DNA from: Bifidobacterium choloepi
GTDB taxonomy: Bacteria > Actinomycetota > Actinomycetes > Actinomycetales > Bifidobacteriaceae
Assembly: GCF_010667615.1 (NCBI RefSeq)
Contig: NZ_VYSG01000003.1
Span: forward strand, 186,001-250,000
DNA length: 64,000 nucleotides
Direction of reading: 5' to 3'
Shown: positions 40,990-50,539 of the stretch, piece by piece
Numbering within the stretch: position 1 is the first letter of the stretch
Layout: each line of letters begins with the position of its first letter
The notes under the pieces: model-generated
The model's database searches: none
What the model was told of the DNA's origin: nothing
Seen by the model: the letters and a program-made list of their open reading frames with translations, nothing else
Made by a program: the position numbers and the translations under genes

Positions 40990-41046
40990 TCTTCCCGGAT
41001 GTCACGAACCCGAGCTTGCAGCTCGGGTTCGTGACATCCGGGAAGA
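40990..41046. repeat. Family-D hairpin with 27-bp perfect stem, copy 5
   Basis: This is the longest copy. The left arm 40990-41016 pairs without mismatch with 41020-41046 around a 3-nt loop; the core is GATGTCACGAACCCGAGC. The outer CTTCCCG/CGGGAAG pairs are specific to this copy. It lies 30 nt after the APC gene. A separate small inverted repeat GCTTCCCC/GGGGAAGC follows at 41086-41114 before the next gene. Confidence 0.8.
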
Positions 41047-41183
41047 GAAGCAAAAAACAACAGTAGGGAGGAGCGAATCATTTTTGCTTCCCCGGTTTAT
41101 TCCTTCGGGGAAGCGCCACGTCCATCACGGATGAATCGTCCTACTATCGGGGCGAACACAGCCATTTCGAAAGGAAGCAACAC

Positions 41184-42707
41184 ATGGCTGACGATACCAA
41201 CGAAACGAAGACCTGCGCCTGCGGGGCGGAGTGCAAGTGCGCGGCGAAGGCCGCGGCCAAGCCGGAGGAGAAGGTGCCGGCGACGGCGACGAAGGATTTC
41301 ACGTGGCACGGGCCCGACGGCGAGACGATCGACTACACGGCGACGGCCGAGATGATCCCGATCTGGGACGACGACCGCAAGCTGATCGGTCACATGTTCA
41401 TGCTCTCGCAGGTCGCGAACGGCGACCGGTACGCCGACAAGGACGACCGGCCGGTGACGTTCTGCTGGAACGGCGGCCCCGGCGGCGCGTCGAACATGGT
41501 GTGCATCGGCGGCCAGGGCGCCGTCCGCGTGCCGACGCAGGGCGAGAAGCACCTGCCGAACGACACCCCGATGGAAGACAATCCGTACACGCTGCTGCCG
41601 AGCTCCGATCTCGTGTTCATCGACGCGCTCGGCACCGGCTACAGCCACGTCGACGCGAACTACGACGCGAAGAAAGTCTGGGGCGTCGACGGCGACGCCG
41701 ACGCGTTCGCGCGCGGCATCATCGCCTGGCTGACGGCCCACAAGCGCTACGACAGCCCGGTGTACCTGTATGGCGAATCGTACGGCACGATGCGCAACGC
41801 CGTCGTTTTCCGAGTGCTGGGTGAGAAGGGCTACGGCGTCCACGGCGTCATCGAGCAGTCGACGATCCTCGACTACGATCCGGTCATGCCCGGCAACGAT
41901 GCCTACTACATGGGCATGGTGCCGGTGTACGCCGCCACCGCGAACTACTTCGGCAAGGCCGGCGCCGGCGTCGACAAGTACGAATGGTTCCAGAAGGCGT
42001 GCGACTGGGTCAACCACACGTACGCGCCGGCGATCGTCCAGGGCGACATGCTGCCGGCCGACGAGATGAGGGACGTCGCCGCGCAGATGAGCGAGCTGGT
42101 CGGCCTGCCGACCGACTTCCTCGTCGAAAAGGGGCTGAGGATCGAGCTGGACACGTTCCGCAAGAACCTGCTCAAGGACGAGGGCAAGACGCTCGGCCGC
42201 TACGACACCCGCTTCACCACGTACGCCTATCAGGACGTCCAGGGCGACAACGAGTTCTACGCCGGCGAGGATCCGTCGTACGACGGCATCAACGCCGCCT
42301 ACGTCGACGCCTACATGAAGTACCTGCACGACGAGATCGGCTTCGAGGGCTATCCGAACTACGAGGCGCTGTCGATGAAGGTCAACATGGACTGGAACTG
42401 GACACACACCGCCCCCGGCACGATGGGCCCGGCCCAGGTGCCGAACGTCGCCTACGACATGGCCACGGCCCTGCGCCGCAACCCGACCGCGCGCATCCTG
42501 TTCTTCGGCGGCATCCACGACGCGGCCACGCCGTTCTGGAACGTCATGCACGACATGTCGAAGCTGTTCCTGCCGCAGGCGCTCAAGGACCAGATCGAAT
42601 ATCACGTCCACTCGAACGGCCACATGGCCTACGCCGACGAGGACGCGATGAAGCAGATGGCGCCGGAGCTCAAGGCCTTCTACGCTAGGAAGCACGTCGC
42701 CGCCTGA
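41184..42707 (+). CDS. S10-family serine carboxypeptidase-like protein
   Basis: The 507-residue alpha/beta-hydrolase belongs to the serine carboxypeptidase family S10: oxyanion block FCWNGGPGGASNM (about 94-106), nucleophile in YLYGESYGTMRN (Ser about 197), Asp in FGGIHDAATPFWN (about 443) and His in HSNGHMAYADED (about 480). Family members release C-terminal residues from peptides. Most bacterial S10 proteins are exported, but no signal peptide is visible here. Instead the N-terminus carries a Cys-rich motif TCACGAECKCAAKAAAKP (about 9-26), which could bind metal. AAAGGAAGC precedes the ATG. A family-D hairpin with a T-rich tail ends the gene. Confidence 0.88.
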   Translation: MADDTNETKTCACGAECKCAAKAAAKPEEKVPATATKDFTWHGPDGETIDYTATAEMIPIWDDDRKLIGHMFMLSQVANGDRYADKDDRPVTFCWNGGPGGASNMVCIGGQGAVRVPTQGEKHLPNDTPMEDNPYTLLPSSDLVFIDALGTGYSHVDANYDAKKVWGVDGDADAFARGIIAWLTAHKRYDSPVYLYGESYGTMRNAVVFRVLGEKGYGVHGVIEQSTILDYDPVMPGNDAYYMGMVPVYAATANYFGKAGAGVDKYEWFQKACDWVNHTYAPAIVQGDMLPADEMRDVAAQMSELVGLPTDFLVEKGLRIELDTFRKNLLKDEGKTLGRYDTRFTTYAYQDVQGDNEFYAGEDPSYDGINAAYVDAYMKYLHDEIGFEGYPNYEALSMKVNMDWNWTHTAPGTMGPAQVPNVAYDMATALRRNPTARILFFGGIHDAATPFWNVMHDMSKLFLPQALKDQIEYHVHSNGHMAYADEDAMKQMAPELKAFYARKHVAA

Positions 42708-42722
42708 CGGCATGGCTGTTCC

Positions 42723-42763
42723 GATGTCGCAAGCCCGAGCCGGTAGCTCGGGTTTGCGACATC
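42723..42763 (+). terminator. Family-D hairpin acting as terminator after the S10 gene, copy 6
   Basis: GATGTCGCAAGCCCGAGC pairs with GCTCGGGTTTGCGACATC (one wobble) around a 5-nt loop and is followed directly by TTCTTTTT. It is 15 nt after the stop codon and is the most terminator-like member of the family. It also faces the end of the convergent exonuclease gene. Confidence 0.75.
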
Positions 42764-42788
42764 TTCTTTTTGGGGCGGGTCTGCGGGC

Positions 42789-44390
42789 CTACCATCCCCG
42801 CCGCGTGTGCTTGCCGCCGACGCCGGCCTGGCCGTCGGGTCCCCACGGACCCTGGCCGTGATCGCGCAGCCACGCCAGCTGGTTCTTCATCGCGACGAGC
42901 ATGATGTGGGCGTCCTCGAGGCCACGGTGCTGTTCGCCGGCGGCGGCGCCGAGCGCGCCCTGCCGCCGCGCGTACGCCTGCAAGGTGTTGTCGCCGTACG
43001 GATGCTCGTCGGAGCGCACGGCTCCCGGATCCCAGAAGCGGCTCATCGGCAGCGTGTCGAGAATGGTCACGCGGCCGTCGCGGTACGCCTCCGCGTACCC
43101 CTCGATGTTCGCCAGGAAATACTTGTGCTCGAACGTCGCGTTGTGCGCGACGTACGGCATCGCCGTCAGCCGGTCGAGCAGCCCGCGCTGCGCCGCCGGA
43201 TAGTCGTCGAACGGCTTGAGCACGCCGGTGCGCCGGCGGTCGTCCGCCGTCGTCCACGCCGCCGGACCCATCGCCGAGACGTCGAGGCCGGTCAGCCTGC
43301 GGATGAACGGGTTGCCGAGCCAGGCGGCCCCGGCGGGCACGCCGAACATGTTGCGCCGCTGGTCGTAGGCGTCGGACGGCCCGTAGTCGCCGTCGGCGAA
43401 GTCGTCGGCCGCGTGGCCGCTGGCGCCGTAGATCGCCGCCGGCTCGCCGTCCGGCCCGCTGCCGACCGGCGACGCCATGTCCATTGTCTCGAAGCCGATG
43501 TCGATGACATAGTCGCGGAACTGGCTGACGCCGGTCGTCTCGATGTCGATGCCGAGCACCGTGCCGACGTCGCGCCCCGGCAAGTACTGCCGCCGCCACG
43601 CGTCGTCGCTCTTCGGCTGCGGCTTCGGGACGCCTGATCCGGACGCCGCTCCCGTCGTTGCCCCCGTCAGGGTGCCCGCCGTCTCCTCGCTGTGCGACGC
43701 CGCCGTCACGTGCTGCACCGACCCGCGTTCCCACGCGCGCTGCGACCTGCGCTGCCGGTCGCGGTCGTGCCTCCGGTTGCGCTTGCGCTGCTCGGCGACG
43801 ACATCGCTGCGGTCCTGCACGTCGTCGAGTTCGGTCTCGCCGGCCGGATCGAGCACGGTGACGGTCGTGAATCCGCGCCGCTCGCTGTGCGCCGTCCACC
43901 GTCCCTCGCGCTCGCCGAGCCGCACGAGCATGCCGATCTCGTCGTTGAGCCGCCGGTTCGCGTACGCGAGCGCCCGCGGCAGCCGGTAGCTGTGGATCGC
44001 GCGGTCGAAATCGCACATGAACACCTGCGTGCATAGCTCGAGCACCGCCTCGACGCGCGTGCGGATCCGCAGGTCCTCCGCCAGCGCCCGGTGCGTGTCG
44101 GCTTCCGTCGGCGGAATCGTTCCATTATTGCCGGACGATTCTCCCGCGCGAATCGTGCCACTGTCATTGACCGCCTCCGCGAGCAGCGCCGACCCGACGC
44201 CGATGCCGCCGGCGAGGTCGAGACCGCCGATCCAGTCCCAGTCGATGACCTTCCCGTCGGCATCCCGCGTCATCTGCGACGCCCACTGCACAATGTCCCC
44301 GAGCGCCTCCCGCTGCCACGGCACCGCCGCGCCGCCGGAAGCCTGTCCGTCCAAAGTCGTGTAAGCCATGCACCCATGATAGCCGTCCAT
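42789..44390 (-). CDS. DnaQ-like 3'-5' exonuclease domain protein
   Basis: DEDD exonucleases remove nucleotides from 3' ends. In this 533-residue protein the exonuclease core is in the C-terminal half: motif I GIDIETTGVSQF (Asp and Glu, about residue 278), motif II PYVAHNATFEHKYFL, and motif III QHRGLEDAHIMLVA with His and Asp. A long insertion between motifs I and II (about 90 residues) and an N-terminal half of about 270 residues with no domain I can name set it apart from simple DnaQ proteins. The N-terminal part is rich in charged residues (KRNRRHDRDRQRRSQR) and contains a GATTC-rich linker (44110-44160). The start is uncertain: ATG at 44390 or 44369, neither with a good binding site. It is unlikely to be the polymerase III epsilon subunit because of its length. 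Confidence 0.75.
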   Translation of the reverse strand: MDGYHGCMAYTTLDGQASGGAAVPWQREALGDIVQWASQMTRDADGKVIDWDWIGGLDLAGGIGVGSALLAEAVNDSGTIRAGESSGNNGTIPPTEADTHRALAEDLRIRTRVEAVLELCTQVFMCDFDRAIHSYRLPRALAYANRRLNDEIGMLVRLGEREGRWTAHSERRGFTTVTVLDPAGETELDDVQDRSDVVAEQRKRNRRHDRDRQRRSQRAWERGSVQHVTAASHSEETAGTLTGATTGAASGSGVPKPQPKSDDAWRRQYLPGRDVGTVLGIDIETTGVSQFRDYVIDIGFETMDMASPVGSGPDGEPAAIYGASGHAADDFADGDYGPSDAYDQRRNMFGVPAGAAWLGNPFIRRLTGLDVSAMGPAAWTTADDRRRTGVLKPFDDYPAAQRGLLDRLTAMPYVAHNATFEHKYFLANIEGYAEAYRDGRVTILDTLPMSRFWDPGAVRSDEHPYGDNTLQAYARRQGALGAAAGEQHRGLEDAHIMLVAMKNQLAWLRDHGQGPWGPDGQAGVGGKHTRRGW

Positions 44391-44557
44391 TTTCCGGTAT
44401 CCCGTGCAGGCAAAATCCTCCGGAAGGGGATTATTTAGTGTTCAGAAAAGCCATCGGCGGGAATGAAACGGGATGGTGGGCGGTTGGGCGAGCCAGTACG
44501 CTAGGAAACGAACCCGCCGCCGACCGGTTCGGCGGCGCAAGCGAAGGAGAACGGGCG

Positions 44558-46273
44558 ATGGTCCGACACACACCCCGCACGGCGGACGCCGACAGCCGCG
44601 ACGAACGCCGCCGGGTCGACGCGCCGAACAATGCACCGCACAATCCGAAGGAGCATCCGCAGGTGGATTCGCAGAACAAGTCGACGAAGCCGAAGAAGCC
44701 GAAGAAGAAGCCGGTCGTGCCAACCGACGAGATGGAGGCGGCCGTCGCCGGCGTCGGCCTCGCGATGGAACGCGAGGGCTGGAACCGCCGGCCGCTGCTC
44801 GTCTGGTCGCCGTCGATCGACGAGGAAAGCCGCGCCGACGACGTCGACCGGCTCGACGCGCCGGTGCCGGGCCTCGACGAGGCGCGCGTCGTCATGACCA
44901 GCCCGATGCACTGGTACCTGCGCGCCGTCGAATCGTGCGCGCCGTCCGCCCGCCGCGACGGCGACTACGTCGAGATGTCCCGCAACGACATGCCCGACTT
45001 CGTCCTCGACAGCGGCGCGATGTGCGGCGTGGACGCCGTCGTCGGCGCCGTCGTCGCCAGCTCGCGCTGGAACGACGGCGTGCCGGTACTGCTCGCCGCC
45101 GTCGCCGAAAGCGCGAAGTTCCTCAGCACCGTCGCCGACCGCGACGGCGAGGGCTACGGCCACTTCATGCAGCTGCTGCACCGCGTGCGCACCTACCTCG
45201 ACGCCGTCGCCCGCGAGGCCGACCCGGCGACGGCGATGGAGACCGCCCGCCAGCTCGGCGACCTCGCCGAGCTGCCCGACCTGCTCGCCAACCCGTTCGC
45301 GCTCGTCGACCTGATGTCGGCGTCGCTCGCGTTCGCGCTCTACGACGACACCCGCATGCTCTGCTACGACATCCTCGACCGCATGAACGCGGCGATGGAA
45401 CGCTACGCCCGCGACGCCGGCGTCTTCGACGGGAACGATTCGCCCGTCAACCTGTTGCCCGACGACCTGTGGGCCGGACCGACCGCCGAGACGACGGCCG
45501 CGATCGACGCGATGATGGCCGGCCTCGACGCCGCCATCGCGGCTGACGAGCGCGACCGGCGACGCCGCCGCATGATTGCGTCGATTGCGTGGAAGCAGTA
45601 CCAGTCGCACGTGCAGTTCTTCCGCTACGACCTGCTCGTCCTGAGCGGCGAGAACGACGCCGCCGACCGGATGGTCGCCGGCCAGCCGTACTTCCCGCCG
45701 TTCGCCGACGCGGCCGCGATGACGCTCGTCGACCGCGGCGACTGGGAACAGCTGCTCGCGCTCGCCGACGACGTCCTTGCGCACGATCCGCGGCAGCCGT
45801 TCGCGTTCCTGTCGACCGATACGCTGCCGTACGGCTGGGGCTCGCTGCGCGAGATCGCGCTGCAGGGACTGGGAGAGCGGCGCGAGCTGCTCAAGCTGTA
45901 CCGCCAGCGCGTCCTCGAGGCGCGCGAGCTGAGCACGGCCGGCCTCGACGCGCTGCGCAACCTGTACGCGATGTGCTCGTCGAACTGGTCGCAGCAGGTC
46001 CAGACGCTGATCCGCGGCTGGCAGCGCGACGGCGACCGCAAGGTGCGCAACCGCGTCTACGAATACTTCCTGCTCACCGAGAGCGATTTCGGCGTCTCGG
46101 CACGCTACATCGGCGAGCTGGCCGGCGGCGGCGCCGTCACGAACCTCGACGACATCACCCACGAACTGCTGCTCGAGCCGGAAGAATACCTCGACGAGTT
46201 CTACTTCTCCCTCGGCTCCCCGATCCGCGACCTCGGCTGGAAGGACATCGCCCACGCCGGCCAGCCGGAGTAG
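44558..46273 (+). CDS. Unknown 571-residue protein next to SNF2 helicase
   Basis: I do not recognise the family. After a basic, disordered N-terminus (residues 1-55, with KPKKPKKKP) the protein is soluble, acidic and mainly helical, with Trp/Tyr-rich blocks such as SPMHWYLRAVESCAP, SIAWKQYQSHVQFFRYDLLV and LPYGWGSLREIALQGL. The pattern near residues 330-500 (paired helices such as RDRRRRRMIASIAW and LLKLYRQRVLEARELS) could be a repeat-helix fold. The ATG at 44558 has GAAGGAG upstream; the open frame extends to 44438 without a site. It is 109 nt before the SNF2 gene on the same strand, so the two may be co-expressed. It could act with it, but no motif supports that. Confidence 0.7.
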   Translation: MVRHTPRTADADSRDERRRVDAPNNAPHNPKEHPQVDSQNKSTKPKKPKKKPVVPTDEMEAAVAGVGLAMEREGWNRRPLLVWSPSIDEESRADDVDRLDAPVPGLDEARVVMTSPMHWYLRAVESCAPSARRDGDYVEMSRNDMPDFVLDSGAMCGVDAVVGAVVASSRWNDGVPVLLAAVAESAKFLSTVADRDGEGYGHFMQLLHRVRTYLDAVAREADPATAMETARQLGDLAELPDLLANPFALVDLMSASLAFALYDDTRMLCYDILDRMNAAMERYARDAGVFDGNDSPVNLLPDDLWAGPTAETTAAIDAMMAGLDAAIAADERDRRRRRMIASIAWKQYQSHVQFFRYDLLVLSGENDAADRMVAGQPYFPPFADAAAMTLVDRGDWEQLLALADDVLAHDPRQPFAFLSTDTLPYGWGSLREIALQGLGERRELLKLYRQRVLEARELSTAGLDALRNLYAMCSSNWSQQVQTLIRGWQRDGDRKVRNRVYEYFLLTESDFGVSARYIGELAGGGAVTNLDDITHELLLEPEEYLDEFYFSLGSPIRDLGWKDIAHAGQPE

Positions 46274-46294
46274 GGCGGCCCGCGATGTCGCACA

Positions 46295-46333
46295 ATGCCA
46301 CAAACCCGGGCTGCAAGCCCGGGTTTGTGGCAT
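46295..46333. repeat. Family-D hairpin with 18-bp perfect stem, copy 7
   Basis: ATGCCACAAACCCGGGCT (46295-46312) pairs perfectly with AGCCCGGGTTTGTGGCAT (46316-46333) around a 3-nt loop. As in copy 4, an extra partial left arm (GATGTCGCACA) lies just before it at 46284. It stands between the unknown gene and the SNF2 gene. Confidence 0.75.
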
Positions 46334-46382
46334 CAGAAAGGCGCTGACTAGAATAAGACACGTTGTGGCGACGGGAGAACAG

Positions 46383-49300
46383 ATGACCTGGAAACCGAAG
46401 GGTGGCACGTTCGGGGGCTCCACCGGGGATTTCGACGAGTTCGGCGACGATCCGGGCGACGATTTCGGCGGACATGCCTTCGGCGGCGACGACTTCGACG
46501 AGTGGGACCAGACGCGGCCGGCGAGAAGTTCGCTGCGGCGGCCGGCTCCCGCGGACGGCCTCGCCGACGCCCGCGAGGAATACCCGCGTCGGCAGGATCT
46601 CGTCGGGAGGGACGTGCCGGAAGGGTTGCCGCCCGCGGGCGGCGCCGGTCGCCGTTCCTCCGGCTCGTCCGGCGTCGTGCAGCGGTCGAGCCGTCGGCTG
46701 CTGGGATTCATGGCCAAGCGGGATCTCGACAACACCGACGACGTCGCCGATCGGCGCAACGACTTCCTGCAGGCAATCGATCCGCGCAACGGGGCCACCG
46801 CGGCCGAATCGTTCAATGCCGCCGCCGGCAAGCCGGCTGCCCGCGGCCGCCGCAAGAAGGCCGATGCGCCGGTGACGCCCGGCTCCATCCACCTGACCGC
46901 CGAGCTGACGTGGCAGCGCTACCGGCAGCCGGCCTGGTCGGTCAGTTTCCGGCTCAACTCGCCGCGGCACCACCGCTACGTCAACGACCTGACGAAATTC
47001 GCCGACGGCGTGCGCCGCGGCGGCGTCGTCAGCCTCGCGAAGGGCTTCGAGTTCGACCACAGCCGCCGCATGTTCGACGACGAGTCGCTCGGGCTGCTCG
47101 ATTTCATCGTCGATCTCGAGGCCGACCAGTTCGCCGCGAACGGCGGCTACTCGTACAACAGCTACGGCTACCGCAACGCGAGCCGCACCGTCGACCTGTC
47201 CGACCGGCAGTTGCTGCAGCTGCTGCGCGTCGCGCCGGGCGGCCGCGTGACGCTGTCGACGTCGGCGTTCGACATGCTGTCGGCGCCGGTCGTCGACGGC
47301 AACCCCGACTTCGGGTTCGAGTTCGCGCGCGTCGACGACGACGGCTGGCCGGCGGCGATCGGCGGTGACGATTCGCGCGGGCCGGCCGGTGTCCCGTCGA
47401 ATTTCCACGGCTACAGGCTGACGACCGGGCTGCGTCCCGAGGCGCTGATCCGCTCGACGCACGACGCCGCCGTGCTCGTCCGCGACGGACGCCACGGCGA
47501 CGACTACCGCTTCCATTTCGTCACGCCCGACGTCGCCGACGCGATGCCGACGCTCGTCTCGCTGTTCGGCGACGCCGACTTCGACGACCACTACTACGGC
47601 TCGGCGTACGCTTCGCCGTCCTACGGCTCGTCGGCATACGGTTCGCCGGCGTACGGCTCGCCGGTTCGCGGGAAGCCGGCGGCCGGCTCCGCGGACCGCG
47701 GACGCCCGTCCGTCGACCACAGCCCGACCGTGCAGTTCGTCGCCGACGTCGACCTGCCGATGTTCTCCCGCACCGTGCTGCCACAGCTGGCCGCGCCGGG
47801 CCTGCACGCCGACATCCCCGCCGGCATGACGGGCCTGACGCCGGACCGCTGCGAAGCCGAGTTCTACCTCGACGTCGACGGCGACCGCAACCTCGTCTGC
47901 CGCGGCGTCGCCAACTACTCGGGCCGCCGCTTCGACGTCTTCGCGCAGGCGATCGGCCTCGACGGCGTGGACGATTCGTCCGCCGAACCGCTGCCCGACG
48001 ACGAGTTCGACCGGTTCTCCGGACACGGCAACCGCGACCGCCATGGCCTCCATGGCCGCGGGCGCAGCGGTGCCGGTGCCGCCGCGGGAATCGTCGATGC
48101 CGAAACCACTGGCGAAACCATTGCCGAAACCGTCGCCGCCCCGCGACGGCCGGCCGTCCGCGACGCCCGCGCCGAGGAGCTCGTGCGCGAGGCCGTCGCC
48201 CACTACTTCGACGTGCCGTTCCCGGTCGCCAGGCCGGGGGAGCGGGCGCTTGACGTGCCGGCGCACGTGCCCGGCGGCGCGTGGACGCCGTCGGTCGCCG
48301 GCTCCGACGACGTGCGCGCGCTCGACATCGTCGTCGGCGGCGTCAAGGCGCTCGGATCGGTCGGCTCGGTGTACATGTCGGCGAAGTTCCGCCGGCTGAC
48401 CGGCGTCGCGCACGTCTCCGTCCACCCGACCGCGTCGATCAACCACGGCCTGCTGACGTTCTCGGCGATCAGCGACGAGATCCCGGCCTCGCAGATCGCC
48501 GACGTCCTCGACAGCTACCGCCGCCGCAAGCGCTTCCACCGGCTCAACGACGGATCGTTCGTCGACCTCGCGAACAGCAACCTCGACGAATTCAACGAGA
48601 TCGCCGCCCGCTACCAGGTGGCGCTGTCCGACCTCGCGAACGGCGGCGCGACGATGCCGGCGTTCCGCGCATTGCAACTCGAAGAGGAGGACGGCCTCGT
48701 CGCCGACCGGTCGTTCACCGACTACCTCGGCGAACTGCGCGTCGTCGACCCGACGACGTTCGCCGTGCCCGACGGCCTCGACGCCGGGCTGCGCCCGTAC
48801 CAGCTCACCGGCTACCGCTGGCTGCGCACGTTGCTCGAGAAGGACTTCGGCGGCATCCTCGCCGACGAGATGGGCCTGGGCAAGACCGTCCAGACGATCG
48901 CGCTGCTCGCCTCGCAGTACGAGTCGGCGGGAGCGGCCAGCCGCCTGCCGTCGCTCATCGTCTGTCCGGCGTCGCTCGTCTACAACTGGCAGCGCGAGAT
49001 CCGCAGGTTCGCGCCGGAGCTGGCCGTCGACGTCTGCGTCGGCTCGAAGCAGCAACGGCGCGCCGTCTGGCAGCGGCTCGGCAACGGCACGGTGGCCGGC
49101 GACGGTCACGAGGAGGGCTCCGGTGCCGTCTCGCCGGCCGCCGCGGCCGATCCGGACCGTCCGCTCGTCGTCGTCACGTCGTACGACATGCTGCGCCGCG
49201 ACATCGACGACTACCGCGCCGGCGACTGGAACGTCATGGTCCTCGACGAGGCGCAGGCCATCAAGAACGCGCGCACGCAGGTCGCGAAGGCCGTCAAGTC

Positions 49301-50315
49301 GGTCCGCGCGCGGCACCGCTTCGCGCTGACCGGCACGCCGATCGAGAACCGGCCGGACGAGCTGTGGAGCATCTTCGACTTCCTGATGCCCGGCTTCCTG
49401 TTCTCGCAGAAGGACTTCCACGCCGACTACGAACTGCCGATCCTCAACGGCGACGGCGATGCCTCGGCGAAGCTGCAGCGCATCATTGCGCCGTTCGTGC
49501 TGCGCCGCGTCAAGAAGGACGTGCTCACCGACCTGCCGGACAAGATCGAGGACGTCATCGCCGTGCCGCTCGCCGGCGAGCAGCGCAAGCTATACGCGGC
49601 GAGGGAGAAGGCGCTCAAGCTCGAGCTGATGAAGGACCAGGACGTGAGCCGGCACCGCATCGAGATCCTCGCGGAGCTCACGGAGCTGCGCGAGCTGTGC
49701 TGCGACCCGCGCCTCGTCTACTCGAACGCCAAGGATGCGTCCGCCAAGCTCGACGCGATCGTCGAGACGGTCGAATCGTGCATGGAAAGCGGACAGAAAG
49801 TGCTGATTTTCAGCCAGTTTGTCCGGTTCCTGTCGCTGATCGGCGAGCGGCTGGCGGCCAGGGACGTCGAGTATCTCGAGATCACCGGCGCGACCGACTC
49901 GCGGCGGCGGCTCGAGCTCGTCGACCAGTTCAACGGCGACGGCACCCCTGTCTTCCTGATCTCGCTGAAGGCCGGCGGCACCGGCCTCAACCTGACCGGC
50001 GCGAGCGTTGTCATCCACGCCGACCCGTGGTGGAACGAGGCCGCGCAGGACCAGGCGACCGACCGCGCGCACCGCATCGGCCAGACGAACACCGTCACCG
50101 TCTACAAGATCGTCGCGCAGGACACGATCGAGGAACGCATCCTCGCGATGCAGCAGCAGAAGAGCGCCGTCGCCAACGCCATCCTCGGCGCCGCCGACAG
50201 CGAGGAGACAGGGAACGATTCGTCCGCCGGCACCGCGGCCCCCGGCTCCGGCGCCTCGAAGCTGGCCTCGCTCGGCACGCTGACGAAGGACGACCTGCTC
50301 GACCTGCTGGGGTAG
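46383..50315 (+). CDS. SNF2-family DEAD/DEAH helicase (translocase)
   Basis: SNF2 proteins use ATP to move along double-stranded DNA and remodel protein-DNA complexes. The 1310-residue protein has the full motor in its C-terminal 500 residues: LADEMGLGKTVQTIAL (motif I, about 828), MVLDEAQAIKNARTQ (II, DEAQ, about 953), ALTGTPIENRPDELWSIFDF (III), LIFSQFVRFLSLIGERL (IV), ISLKAGGTGLNLTGAS (V) and DQATDRAHRIGQTNTV (VI). The first 760 residues resemble the bacterial SNF2-associated region but I see no clear SWIM Cys/His cluster. The region around 47580-47690 encodes YGSPA-like repeats, and other linkers hold GATTC words. GGGAGA precedes the ATG. Roles in repair, transcription recycling or defence are all possible. 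Confidence 0.9.
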   Translation: MTWKPKGGTFGGSTGDFDEFGDDPGDDFGGHAFGGDDFDEWDQTRPARSSLRRPAPADGLADAREEYPRRQDLVGRDVPEGLPPAGGAGRRSSGSSGVVQRSSRRLLGFMAKRDLDNTDDVADRRNDFLQAIDPRNGATAAESFNAAAGKPAARGRRKKADAPVTPGSIHLTAELTWQRYRQPAWSVSFRLNSPRHHRYVNDLTKFADGVRRGGVVSLAKGFEFDHSRRMFDDESLGLLDFIVDLEADQFAANGGYSYNSYGYRNASRTVDLSDRQLLQLLRVAPGGRVTLSTSAFDMLSAPVVDGNPDFGFEFARVDDDGWPAAIGGDDSRGPAGVPSNFHGYRLTTGLRPEALIRSTHDAAVLVRDGRHGDDYRFHFVTPDVADAMPTLVSLFGDADFDDHYYGSAYASPSYGSSAYGSPAYGSPVRGKPAAGSADRGRPSVDHSPTVQFVADVDLPMFSRTVLPQLAAPGLHADIPAGMTGLTPDRCEAEFYLDVDGDRNLVCRGVANYSGRRFDVFAQAIGLDGVDDSSAEPLPDDEFDRFSGHGNRDRHGLHGRGRSGAGAAAGIVDAETTGETIAETVAAPRRPAVRDARAEELVREAVAHYFDVPFPVARPGERALDVPAHVPGGAWTPSVAGSDDVRALDIVVGGVKALGSVGSVYMSAKFRRLTGVAHVSVHPTASINHGLLTFSAISDEIPASQIADVLDSYRRRKRFHRLNDGSFVDLANSNLDEFNEIAARYQVALSDLANGGATMPAFRALQLEEEDGLVADRSFTDYLGELRVVDPTTFAVPDGLDAGLRPYQLTGYRWLRTLLEKDFGGILADEMGLGKTVQTIALLASQYESAGAASRLPSLIVCPASLVYNWQREIRRFAPELAVDVCVGSKQQRRAVWQRLGNGTVAGDGHEEGSGAVSPAAAADPDRPLVVVTSYDMLRRDIDDYRAGDWNVMVLDEAQAIKNARTQVAKAVKSVRARHRFALTGTPIENRPDELWSIFDFLMPGFLFSQKDFHADYELPILNGDGDASAKLQRIIAPFVLRRVKKDVLTDLPDKIEDVIAVPLAGEQRKLYAAREKALKLELMKDQDVSRHRIEILAELTELRELCCDPRLVYSNAKDASAKLDAIVETVESCMESGQKVLIFSQFVRFLSLIGERLAARDVEYLEITGATDSRRRLELVDQFNGDGTPVFLISLKAGGTGLNLTGASVVIHADPWWNEAAQDQATDRAHRIGQTNTVTVYKIVAQDTIEERILAMQQQKSAVANAILGAADSEETGNDSSAGTAAPGSGASKLASLGTLTKDDLLDLLG

Positions 50316-50437
50316 CGACACTCGAGCGGTGTGCGACGGGGGTATTGGCCGTAAACTGGAAGTGCCTGTCAACCCTCCGGAAACGTGGAGCCGGCTTCGG
50401 CCGACCCCGCTGATACTGGGGGATTGCCGAAACAGCG

Positions 50438-50471
50438 GGGCGGCCGCCGGAAGCAATTCCGACGGCCGCCC
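50438..50471. terminator. Hairpin between convergent SNF2 and oxidoreductase genes
   Basis: GGGCGGCCG (50438-50446) pairs with CGGCCGCCC (50463-50471), with a second stem GGAA/TTCC inside. It lies between convergent genes and can serve both directions. No T-run is present. Confidence 0.5.
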
Positions 50472-50490
50472 TGCCTATGTGGCCCTGCCC

Positions 50491-50539
50491 ACTCCCTCTT
50501 TAGAGGGAGTCGAAAATCCGGAGGATTTTCGGTGGGAGT
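50491..50539 (-). repeat. Family-F double-hairpin repeat, reverse copy at the oxidoreductase stop codon
   Basis: The 49-nt unit starts ACTCCCTC with hairpin CTCCCTC/GAGGGAG, continues with the hairpin CGAAAATCC/GGATTTTCG and ends GGTGGGAGT. It is a reversed copy of the units at 27350 and 27401. Its last base is the first base of the oxidoreductase stop-codon complement. Confidence 0.75.

Noticed and set aside
42789..44390. DNA polymerase III epsilon subunit (dnaQ)
   Set aside because: The exonuclease motifs are present, but the 270-residue N-terminal part and the long insertion between motifs I and II do not fit a dedicated proofreading subunit.
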